A stretch of 64,000 bases of DNA from Lithodes maja (lineage: Eukaryota > Arthropoda > Malacostraca > Decapoda > Lithodidae): assembly GCA_037953745.1 (NCBI GenBank), contig JBAKBP010012248.1, positions 1 through 64,000 of the forward strand. Reading direction: 5' to 3'. Under the pieces are notes generated by a model. That model had not been told where the DNA came from. It was given only the letters and a program-made list of their open reading frames with translations, and searched no databases. This document shows, in pieces, positions 21,487 to 31,124 of the stretch; position 1 is the stretch's first letter; each line of letters opens with the position of its first letter. Both the position numbers and the translations under genes were made by a program.

Positions 21487-22233
21487 CTAGTTACACAGGA
21501 GCCCACAAGGGCGCGATGGTCGGCCAATCACGGGCCGAGACGTCACAAGGCAGCAGGCCCATAGGCCGCGCCAGGAACCACCAGCCAATCAAAGGCGAGG
21601 GAAAGCCCGCGCGAGCGGGAAAACTCCTCCGAGCGAGGTAGCACATACATATTGAGTTATCTGCTCAACAGGTGGCGTTGTGTGTGTGTAAGTGTGAGAG
21701 TCCGAGTGTAGGGGGTGAGACAGTGAAGCACGGGAACGAGGTGGCTTCAGAGATGGGGTCGTTTCGGGCCATGAGTGAGCACCGTGCCTCATGTGAAGGC
21801 AAGATGGCAGGTGCTCGTTGTACTCTACGTGCTTCACATGTCTCACTCCCTAGACTGGAACAAGACCTCACGGGTTTCACTGTTCATTGTAAAGTGCTGA
21901 ATGTTAAGGCTCTCAGCCTATGCCCGAGAGGAAGTAAGTTGGAATATTAAAAAAAAAAAAAAAAAAAAAAACACACGCACATATTACCACCACGCTCTCG
22001 TCTCTCTCTCTCTCTCCTTAACTCCCCACAATGTATCTTATATTCTACTAATGATATAAAATACTTTCCGTTGTCACAGACGAAAATAAAGACCACCACT
22101 GGACTGTCTGTGACAATGCGAGTACTATGAAAGAAAGAACAACATTCTCTGATAACTGTAGCCCATTTCGATGTCCCTGGCGGACGCTAGTGGCTAACGA
22201 GAGGCGATTCTGCCAACGCTGGTAGGCGTCACA
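21487..22233 (-). repeat. Family 2 LTR, left copy, part 2
   Basis: Continuation of the LTR interrupted by element A. It contains segments also found at 27700-28110 (CAGGAACCACCAGCCAATCA and the region leading to GGCGTCACA). It ends in GTCACA at 22228-22233, next to a G-rich purine tract on the complement. Compared with the other LTR it carries an extra block of about 340 bp ending in poly(A), listed separately. Confidence 0.85.
21636..21975 (+). other. Extra block with poly(A) tail inside the family 2 LTR (possible retroposed insertion)
   Basis: About 340 bp present in this LTR but absent from its partner at 26311-28110. It ends in a run of 23 A at 21949-21971, the usual mark of an inserted reverse-transcribed RNA on the + strand. 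A 92-codon open frame (21672-21950) runs into the tail, but it contains no domain I recognise and may be chance. No clear pol III A and B boxes are visible. A possible short flanking repeat, GCACATA, occurs near 21641 and again at 21977, but it is too short to be certain. Confidence 0.5.
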
Positions 22234-22542
22234 CCCCGCCCAAGATATGGGACGCTCAACATTAGGCAAGCACTATATCTGACAAGGCAGAATGCCGACA
22301 AGACTCGCCACAACTAGCCACTCCACCAGAAATGAAATGCAAAGCTCAATCTTAAATAAAACAACATTTTAGCATAAAGAAAATCTTATAACCCCTCCCA
22401 AACATAATAGTATAATTTTAGCCTGCTATGCTCCCAGAGCGAGCTTCACAGAGCCCAGCCTACAAAGTGAAAGACAGGTTCAACTTAGGACTTTAGCTAT
22501 AACATTGGCAACTTACAATTAACTATAAAGAAGAAAGAGTGT

Positions 22543-22830
22543 TTATATGATTTTTTTGTATTTAATTTTAATGTTGTTTTTGACGGCTGCTCTACAGGGG
22601 CAAGCCTGATTTTTCTCCACTCTCAACACGCACTGACTGAACGGTGAGGGTTCTCCTGCAAACAAACCTTCCCGTGACAAACAATCAGCCAAAACATTAT
22701 CAGTGCCCTTAGCATGCCACACATCCAACTTGTGTCCCGGCAGCAAAACAACACCTGGCACTGATAAACTGCCCAGTTCATCACAAAACAGGCACTTCTC
22801 TTCGCTCTCTCCGGCAACGGGGCCTGCCAA
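22543..22830 (-). pseudogene. Remnant of RNase H C-terminus, element E
   Basis: Only the segment KLDVWHAKGTDNVLADCLSR (about 22667-22730) is recognisable. It corresponds to the end of RNase H in family 1 (NIQHIAGSENVIADCLSR) and keeps the last catalytic Asp. The preceding part of the frame is another reading of the RT fragment and is not homologous. Everything between RT motif YQC and this segment is missing. Confidence 0.6.
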
Positions 22831-23729
22831 TAACCTTTCACTAGTTCTACCTTCGTGATGAGCGAGGCAGCCCCGACGCGGTCTATGGTGTCGTCAACTC
22901 TAGGTATTGGATAGGTGTCTGTCAGGGATAATGCTTCCACACTCTTGCAATCACCATACACACGAATCTTGCCACTCAACTCAGGTTGCAAACTCACTGG
23001 CAACGACCACTCACGATATCCTTTATCCCTCAGACCCTTTTTCCACATGTCGTCTAGCTCTGTTTTCACGACAGGCTGTTGAGCAGGATTTATATGGTAG
23101 GGAACTAACTTGAGCCTTGCATTGTCTCCAGCCTCCATGTCGGATTCTACCCCGTACATCAGGCCTGGAGAAGCAACAAACATGCGGATGTACTGCCACA
23201 GCCTAGTAAACAACTCCTCTTGCTCAGGAACAAGAGGTTGCAACTTATCTCGAAGAACAACATGCCTAGTGCCCTCCCACAACCCAGCCGAGACCGCAGC
23301 TTCTAAACTAAAGTCTCCCTCCTTCTCCACCTTCGTCCCTACAACAGCCAGGTCATGAGAGGGACAATCAGTACCACCTGTGCAGTCACTCCCATAGTTC
23401 ATAATTGCTAAGGCTTCCCCGCCGATACCGTACATGCGCATCCCCGCATTCCTTGCGACTACATCTGCCTGCGCAGCATCACCGCCTTCAGCGACATGGC
23501 CAGATACAGTCGGTCTATGGTAGGGCTGTTGCATTCGACTAGAGCAGCATTGGGAGGCTATGCGACGACCGGGCACATCCACTCCACAGCCAACCTCACC
23601 AATCTGCTCAATGTCCTCATTCTGACCACCACCCTTGGCAGCCATGGGTCGACCCTGACCTGACCACAATGCCAAAGCCTCGTCGCCCACCTTGAACCAC
23701 CAAAACAACGAGGCCAACCATCTGCTCAC
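22623..23729 (-). pseudogene. Rearranged Pol of element E: unknown segment plus RT fingers
   Basis: Reading right to left: a stretch like the start of the integrase zinc-domain region (ASLFWWFKVGDEA, compare RFFWWPGVKADV), then about 150 residues I do not recognise (with SSRMQQPYHRPTVSGHV, ARNAGMRMYGIGGEALAIMN and DCPSHDLAV). Next is a linker like that before family 1 RT (FTRLWQYIRMFVASPGLMYG), and the RT fingers TYPIPRVDDTIDR and LVKGYWQAPLPERAK. The frame leaves RT after YQCQV, before MPYGL. The YxDD palm is therefore absent and no polymerase can be made. Element F has the same arrangement, so this is a family feature and not damage to one copy. Confidence 0.7.
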
Positions 23730-24990
23730 ACTCTAAGTGACCTGCCAGCGGAACATCGTGCACCGCATGAGTTGTGAGGCTTGGGTGCTCGGCACGACCA
23801 GTGGGGTATGAACCGAGCTGGTGCTGGAGCGCTGCACACTGCTGCTCAGGCAGGTGCTCTAGCGCTTCCACAGCCACCAGAGTCGTGTCCCCCGACCACT
23901 GCTCCGCCGAGACATGACAATCCCAACTCTCCTCCACTTGTGCCCTACTGCCCCCCTCTCCTTCTCCACCTTGGCCGCTGCAGACCAACGCAGGGACAGT
24001 AGGCTGCTCAGGTGGTTGCCTCACAAACTCCTCCAACAGGTTCACATGACATGTTTCCCCGTCCTCGTGTTCAATAGCCCCGTTCCCACAACTCTCCTCC
24101 ACCTGGGAACTACTCTGTTGCAGAGTGCCATCACGCCCAACCATGTCACTAGGGGTGACAGGTTCTGGGGCCACTCCGGAGCTCACCTCTGGGTCAAGTA
24201 CTAAGTCGCCAAGAAGAGCCGCTGGAACAAAACTCACAAAACTCCCAACTTTAGCCTTCTCCTTCCGACCGTTCCTCCGCTGGTCTAGAGACTGAGGAAT
24301 AATCTGTGACACCTTAGATGCACGAGATCGGGTGACAACACACGCCCTTTGCTGTGATTGACACCTCTCGACCAACTCCTGCCCCTCCCTACTCACGTCG
24401 GCCGCCCTCTCGGCACCGACTAAGGGTGGAACCTCAGAAGTAGGCACCGTAAAGTCGTTGCCGAGAAGAAGGTCGACGCCCTCTACTGGCAGTTTCTCCA
24501 CGATTCCAACATCCAACTCTCGTGTCACACCTTCAACCTCCACCTCTACTCGAACCAACGGGTATGACCTTGTAGCATTAATACCCTGCACCACAACCAC
24601 CCGTGCTGCATTTAAAGGTTTGCCCGTAAAGTTTTTCATCAGAGTCTGGGATGCACCTGTATCACGCAACAACTCCAACCCATGCTTGCAACCAGCCCAA
24701 CTCACGCAGCCACGCCCTCTATGGTCGCAAAAAGCATCGCGGACAGGTTTCGAGCCTTCCGGACACTTCTTCACTGGCTGTGCCCCCGCATCTGATATAT
24801 CACCCCGGGTAAATGCAGAAGACCTCAGAGACACCCCAATGTTGCTACCCAAAGACACGACTGCTGTAGGTTGGTTACTAGGGCAGGAACATGCGAAATG
24901 CCCCTTGTTATGACACTTAAAACACTCTACTTCACCCTTGGACTTTCCCTGAGGTGGGGAAGGGCCCTGACCTTTCTTAAAAGGGACGGT
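23617..24990 (-). pseudogene. Zinc knuckle, protease and truncated linker of element E
   Basis: The frame contains a CCHC knuckle CFKCHNKGHFACSC (about 24892-24933), then the protease active site LLRDTGASQTLM and the conserved GVDLLLGNDFTVPTSE, close to family 1. It then jumps from CGNGAIEHEDG straight to ETCHVNLLEEFVRQPPE. In family 1 those segments flank the whole integrase, so about 340 residues are deleted. Near its end the linker reads HAVHDVPLAGHL, resembling the integrase start HDVPVAGHL. This suggests that a second recombination joined two HDV-containing sites. The true start is upstream in gag; no separate start is needed. Confidence 0.75.
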
Positions 24991-24994
24991 TTTA

Positions 24995-26300
24995 GGTTTG
25001 TGATCAAATTGGTATCATTGCTCTTACTCTCGTTATTAAATTGTGCATCACTGACTCGGGGGGGGGGGGGGGAGTGTTCCGCCCCTTGTTAACTGCATTG
25101 GTCCGTTGTGCAGACCCGCACCCACGAATCAGTGACATTCTCAGGTCAGCCAACTCAGCTGCCTTTTGTAGAGTTTTTGGCTGTTTCTCTTTGAGGTTCA
25201 AAGTCAGGTCGCCGCCTGTGCACTTGAAAAATTGCTCTAGAAGGACTAACTGCGCAAGCTCCTCGAATGTCGTCACCTTCTCTGACCTCAGCCAATTTCT
25301 CAATGCATCAGACAGTTCCCGGGCATGTTCTAGAAAAGTGCACTCACGACCCTTCGTAACACCCCGGAACTTCAACCTATATGTCTCTGGTTGTAACTCG
25401 TACGCTTGCAGAACAGCTTCCTTCAGTACTTCATAATCCATAATCGATGCAAGCCTCCAAGGGCAATGCATCATATGCCTTGAGTCCTTTGCCAACCAAC
25501 CTAGAGGAAACAAGGGCTGCCCACTTAACCTCGGGCCATTGGTGCTCCCGGCACTTCTTCTCAAAACGCAGGAAAAACTCGGTGACACCCGACTCGTCAA
25601 ATGCAGGGACTAACTTAAGAAGGTGCGATAAAGACTGATCAAGACCTCGATTCCCAGAACTGAGACGCTGCCCTGTCGACTCCACCCGAGACTTCTCAAG
25701 CTCTATGTCTGCACAGTACATGGCCTTTCTCTCCTCAGCCTGAATCTTAGCCATCTCAATCTGGTATTCCTGCTGCTTAGCCATCTTAGCCATCTCAAGC
25801 TCAGATTCCCGCTGCTGCTTAGCCATCTCAAGCTGGAAGATCATATCTGCAGTTAAACCTTGAGGAGGAGGAGATGCAACAATTGGAGACCCACCCAGTG
25901 ACAAACCACGCTGCCAGTGACTATCGGCCTGCGGGAACGTACCCGGCTCCGGAGCCCGAGGGGGCGCCATGGTAGGAGTTGAGTGGAATGGGGGCTGGGC
26001 CGAAGGTGCCCCAGCTCCCGCTCCACCCGAAGCCCCACGCACCCCGCCGAGCACACAGGCCACCAGGTCACCTCTCGTCATGCTGCTAGTGCCCATATGC
26101 CCCATGACCGTGGCCAAACACTGGAGACCATACCGATCAATCCCCAACACCCAGTCAACAGTAATAGGCATCTCCAGAAACTTCCTTACATCCTCCTCAC
26201 TAGTTACTACTCTAATGCCTTCTAACAAACCCAGCTGCTTCACCTCAGAGTCTGCTTCCCGTACTGTGTCCTCACTGTGCATTGATCCGTCGTTCGACAT
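24995..26300 (-). pseudogene. Gag of element E (family 2), two frameshifts
   Basis: Starts at the ATG at 26300 (MSNDGSMHSEDTV), which aligns with MSNDSSFTGED in family 1; a GTG nine bases earlier is not a credible start. It contains a coiled coil with repeated ELEMAKMAKQQ-type units (about 25740-25850), the capsid motifs WPEVKWAALVSSRLVGKG and YELQPETYRLKFRGV, and the SCAN-like stretch through KTLQKAAELAD. A frame change near 25440 separates two halves. A second break lies at or after the run of 14 G (25059-25072), before the zinc knuckle. The protein would be capsid-like if the frame were whole. Confidence 0.8.
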
Positions 26301-26310
26301 AGTGTCCACC

Positions 26311-28110
26311 TGTTACGACCGGGGCTCGTATAAAACAAGGGCTCTTAATCATTGGACTAGAAAGGCACACAGCCACAACGGTAACACTAGATCCAACCCT
26401 CGAACTTATAATGCCGGTGCACAAAAAAACACCTATACCCTCCAGAGTTAAATCTGCGATAATGGGGTATCCTATAACTTGGTATAAGTGCACTACTACT
26501 ACAGGCTGATGATCTCTGATACATCCTGATCACAACAACATACAATTACGTTAATAAGGTATACAAGGAAAAGATAGAAATCTTAATTAAATCACTGCAA
26601 TGATTTAATGCAAACTAGAAGAAGGTATATTTAAAGTTACTCTAAACAATAATAAACTGTCACTCCTATACTAAAGAAAGTGAACGAAAGTCCCAAAGCA
26701 TCGAGCAGGAATCTTCTGAAGAGAGTCTGATGCTGGGGTAAGATGATCGTATCGGATTTTGAACTGTTATATAAAGCAGGGACAATATAAGACAAGTGTA
26801 GAGGCAGACAGTGTTAACTGACACGGGAATAACGATAAATGCACACTAGTTTTATCTCCAACAACAAAAGAAGTACTTAGTCAGGCAACTCAAAAAGCCT
26901 GCTCAGGTTGTGCAACTCAACAACAACCAAGGCTTACAGTCAACGTGAATAAGAATGCTGCATACATAACATAAGAGTTTATAATTCTAAACGGGTGTCT
27001 GCTAGGCTAATAGAGTCTAGCTGGGATGTCGTAGGCTAGGAAACAATGGCTGAGCAAGCGGCTCGTAGCCTAGCGAGGTCCTTAAGACTGTGCGGCCAAA
27101 TTACGTTAATTGACAGGGTGCTCTCTTGAGAGATCCAGATCGCTAGTATCTGGTTCTCTCCTGGCGATCCTCTCAAAGTCAAAGCAAACGAGTTAGCACA
27201 GTGTTGGGTGGCATAGGCAAAAGCCCTCACTCGCAACACAGTGCTAAACTCACAAGGTACACAGTCAGAAAGACCACCTAGGCTTCCTACGTCTCCGTTG
27301 CGATTGTACAGGTTCAACAAAACCTAGTATACATCGGAAATCACAACAACAATGGCCTCACCCCAGTCTAGCATTAAATAGCCCAGCAGACAGCCAAGGA
27401 ATAGGCAGGGAGACACCGTGAGTGTGTCGAACCTCTACAGACAAAATGGTAACCCCTCCAAAATGCCTAACTAAACATATAATATCTGAGAGCTTCAGCA
27501 TATAATACGATGGCCGATATATGAAATCGTGTAGAACCAAAGAGGAGTTATGATATTAAATAGAGAGGAAGAATGAGAGGTAAGAAGTTGAGAGAGAGAG
27601 AAAGTGCTCTATAGGTAGAAGTCGGGGACAGGTGGCAAGGGATATGTTAGGGATATGCTGGTCAGGCAAGCTCTGAAGAGAGTAGCTTCTCGGGACCCTT
27701 CCAGGATCACACACAAAGGCATGGTGGTCAGCCAATCACAGGCCGCTACGTCACCAGACAGCAGGCCTGCAGAAGGCGCCAGGAACCACCAGCCAATCAA
27801 AACTGAGAGAAAGCCACGCGGGCGAGGGACTCCTCCGGAGGGAGGAAGGAGGAGGGAAAACAACACTCTCCTCCCATGCTGCTCGCTCGCTCTCTCTCCT
27901 TCACTACAATGCATCTTATGTTCAACTCATGATATAAAATATAATGCATTGTCACAGGCGAAAATAAATACCACTTCTGTACTGCCTGTGACATGACGAT
28001 TCACAAGAAAGAAAGTACAACATTGTAGATAGACTGTAGCCGATTTCACTGCCCTGGCGAGCGCTAGTGGCTACCGGGAGGCGATTCTGCCAACGCTGGC
28101 AGGCGTCACA
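26311..28110 (-). repeat. Family 2 LTR, right copy, shared by elements E and F
   Basis: A 1,800-bp LTR, TGTTACGACC at 26311 to GGCGTCACA at 28110. It is the 5' LTR of E, because gag begins just left of it, and also the 3' LTR of F, because the RNase H end and purine tract of a second internal region lie just right of it. It lacks the poly(A) block of the left copy. The LTR resembles the family 1 LTR in end sequence and in a few internal stretches, which fits sister families. Confidence 0.85.
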
Positions 28111-30402
28111 CCCCACCCAAGATATAGGACGCTCAACATCAGGCGAGCACGATATCTGACAAGACAGAATGCCGACAAGACCCGTCACACATTGCCACTC
28201 CGGCAGAAATGAAATGCAAAGCTCAATCTTACATAAAACAACATATCAACATAAAGAAAATCTTATAACCCCTTCCAAACATAATATAATTTTAGCCTGC
28301 TATGCTCCCAGAGCGAGCTTCACAGAGCCCAGCCTCCTAAGTGAAAGACAGGTTCAACTTAGGACTTTAGCTATAACATTGGCAACTTACAATTAACTAT
28401 CAAAAGAAAGAGTTTTTATGTGATTTTTTTAATTTAATTTTAATGTTGTTTTTGGCGGCTGCTCTACAGGGGCAAGCCTAGTTTTTCTCCACTCTCAACA
28501 CACACTGACTGAACGGCGAGGGTTTTCCTGCAAACAGACCCTCCCGTGACAAACAATCAGCCAAAACATTATCAGTGCCCTTAGCATGTCACAATCCAAC
28601 TTGTGTTCCGGCAGCACAACAACACCTGACACTGATAAACTGCCCAGTTCATCACAAAACTGGCACTACTCTTCGCTCTTTCTGGCAACGGGACCTGCCA
28701 AAAGTCACTAGTTCTACCTTCGTGATAGGCGATGCAGCCCCGAGGCGGTCTATGGTGTCGTCAACTCTCGATAAGGTATAGGCGTCTGTCAGGGATACTG
28801 CACACACTCTCTTGCAATCAAGACACACACTGATCTTGCCACTTAACACAGGTTGCAAAGTTACAGGCAACGACCACTCACAACATTCCTTATCCCTCAG
28901 AGCCTTCGTCAACACGTAATCCAGCTCTGCTTGCACCACAGGCTGTCGAGCAGGATTTATATGGCAGGGAATTAAACTGAGCCTTGCACTGTCTCCAGCC
29001 TCCATGTCGGATTCTACCCCGTACATCAGGCCTGGAGAAGCAACAAACATGCGGATGCACTGCCACAGCCTAGTAAACAACTTATCTCGCAGAACAACAT
29101 GCCTAGTGCCCTCCCACAACCCAGCCGAGACCGCAGCTTCTAACCTGTAGTCTCCCTCCTTCTCCACCTTCGTCCCTAGAACAGCCAAGTCATGAGAGGG
29201 ACAATCAGTACCACCTGTGCAGTCACTCCCATAGTTCATTATTGCTAAGGCTTCCCCGCCGATACCGTACATGCGCACCCCCGCATTCCTTGCAACTACA
29301 TCTGCCTGCGCAGCATCACCGCTTTTAACGACATGGCCAGATACAGTTGGTCTATGGCAGGGCTGTTGCATTCGACTAGAGCAGCATTGGGAGGCTATGC
29401 GACGACCGGGCACATCCACTCCACAGCCAACCTCACCAATCTGCTCAATGTCCTCCTTCTGACCACCACCCTTGGCAGCCATGGGTCGATCATGACCTGA
29501 CAACCATGTCCAAGCCTCGTCGCCCATCTTGAACCACCGAAACAACGAGGCTAACGGTCTCCCAACATTCACGTGACCTGCCCGCGGAACATCTTGCACC
29601 GCCTGAGTTGTGAGGCTCGGGTGCTCGGCACGACCAGTGGGGTATGAACCGAGCTGGTTCTGGAGCGCTGCACACTGCTGCTCAGGCAGGTGCTCTAGCA
29701 CTTCCACAGCCACCAGACTTGTGTCCCCCGCCCACTGCTCCGCCGAGACATGACAATCCCTACTCTCCTCCACCTGTGCCCTACTGCCCCCCTCTCCTTC
29801 TCCACCTTGGCTGCTGCAGACCAACGCAGGGACAGTAGGCTGCTCAGGTGGTTGCCTCACAAACTCCTCCAACAGGTTCACATGACATGTTTCCCCGTCC
29901 TCGTGTTTGATCTCGACAGCACCATTACCACACTTCTGAACTTCCGGATCTTCCAACTGCAGTTTACAAATATCTGAGGTAACCAACCTGTCTAGATACT
30001 TCCGAAGCAACCCATGTCCTCCCCCAATATCAAACTGAGCAACCCTTTTTTCTAGCTGTGTGTAACGTTGCTGCCTCGGAGTCTCTTCCTGCCCTACCTC
30101 CTCACTAGTTGTGACAGGTTCTAGGGCTTCTCCAGACTCCAACAATGGTGCCAATACTGAGTCGCCAAGAAGCGCTGCTGGTACTAAACTCTCCAAACTT
30201 TTACCAACATTAGCCGTCTTCTTCCGACCGTTCCTCCGTTGATCAGAAGACTGAAGAATAGGCTGTGACACTTTGGATGCAAGAGGTCTTGTAACAACCC
30301 AAGCCATAGATTGTACTTGACACTTCTCTACCCACTCCTGTTTCTCCCTACTCACGTCGGCCGGCTTCTCGGCAAGGACTAAGGGGGAAACCTCAGAAGT
30401 AG
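28111..30402 (-). mobile_element. Element F: internal region of a second family 2 copy, truncated
   Basis: It aligns with 22234-24440 of E from the purine tract leftwards to the protease, and stops at 30402 inside the motif TSEV, where a family 1 LTR fragment (G) begins. Gag, the protease active site and the 5' LTR are missing. The deletions of integrase and RT palm are at the same places as in E. F has an extra piece relative to E before the integrase deletion (GGGHGLLRKYLDRLVTSDIC), so E is not simply a copy of F. Confidence 0.8.
28652..30402 (-). pseudogene. Rearranged Pol frame of element F (about 580 codons open)
   Basis: A long open frame from the protease C-terminal side (SPLVLAEKPADVSREKQEW) through the integrase deletion (KHEDGETCHVNLLEEF), the first linker (EHPSLTTQAVQDVPRAGH), the unrecognised segment (SSRMQQPCHRPTVSGHV to NYGSDCTGGTDC), a second linker-like stretch and the RT fingers (YTLSRVDDTIDR). 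It fails at KVELVTFGRS, where the fingers should continue. No catalytic palm exists. The frame extends 8 codons into the neighbouring LTR to an ATG at 30427, so a read-through product starting in the LTR is possible on paper. Which function, if any, such a protein has is unknown. Confidence 0.65.
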
Positions 30403-31124
30403 TGTTACGGCTGGATCGGCAATACATATTCGGGATTCTTGATCGTAGGACAGAAATGGCTTAAGTGACAACGACACGCTCGATTCCAGTCCCAAATACT
30501 ATATGCTCCAGACAACAAAAGCACCAACGCCCTACAGAGTTATTGTCTACGGTAACGAGGTACCTTAACTCGGCGAAAGTGTACAACAGGGGTAGGCTAT
30601 GAGGCTAAACTCCCTCAGACATTTATAGGTTACGTTATTACTAAAGAAATGCAATACTCAAGAAACTACGTTAATATTAAGCCTCTAATAATGTAGAATA
30701 GAAGCAGGCTAAAGGTATGACAGTGAAATGCTAAATGACAAATGTACACGCCTACTTGAAAGCGCGTGCACTACACTAACTGTCCCCTACTAACATGCAC
30801 TAGCATGTAGCATACAAGATGTTCATGATCCAGTAGATACCTAATAATACACATGGGAGGAACATAAATAGTAGTCACTTATTATAATAATGAATCTATA
30901 CTTGGAATAACTAAAAGGTTGCAGGCAACAGTACTGCGCCGGTAGCCTACTACCGCATAGGCTACTTCGCTTCTCTCACTCTGTCTCCCCTCCGAGTCCG
31001 TATGCGCCCTATGCAACAGAACTCCGGACACAGCAGCAAAACGACAGTGCAGTTAATTGATACATGAAAGTATTAATAGTGTTGTCTTGTGTGTGAGTAA
31101 TGTGTATTGTAAAGTGTTACATAC
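30403..31124 (-). repeat. Family 1 LTR fragment G (722 bp)
   Basis: Starts TGTTACGGCTGG, the downstream LTR end read on the + strand, directly after GTAG in the protease region of F. It runs 722 bp until the 5' LTR of B begins at 31125 in the opposite orientation. It equals roughly positions 1098-1819 of the 1,819-bp LTR. The remaining LTR and any internal part are absent from the window. Confidence 0.88.

Larger units (their letters stand above)
22234..26310 (-). mobile_element. Internal region of element E (family 2, deletion derivative)
   Basis: It runs from the purine tract by the left LTR to the right LTR. Compared with family 1 it lacks the integrase catalytic core, the RT palm with its YxDD box, and most of RNase H. 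It keeps Gag, knuckle, protease, the RT fingers and the last few residues of RNase H. The leader is almost absent: the first in-frame ATG lies only about 10 bp from the LTR, against about 240 bp in family 1. E cannot move by itself. Confidence 0.8.
10846..28110 (-). mobile_element. Element E: rearranged family 2 LTR retrotransposon, with element A nested in it
   Basis: A minus-strand LTR element. Its 3' LTR is at the left (10846-12258 plus 21487-22233, split by element A), its internal region spans 22234-26310 and its 5' LTR is 26311-28110. Both LTRs begin TGTTACGACC and end GTCACA as read on the + strand. The internal region has Gag, zinc knuckle and protease like family 1 (roughly half the residues identical by eye), but the integrase core and RT palm are deleted. 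The reading frame is broken several times. The right LTR also borders a second internal region (F), so E and F form a tandem pair sharing one LTR. Confidence 0.85.

Noticed and set aside
26301..26309. GTG at 26309 as the start of E's Gag
   Set aside because: GTG is not a normal eukaryotic start; the ATG at 26300 aligns with MSND of family 1.
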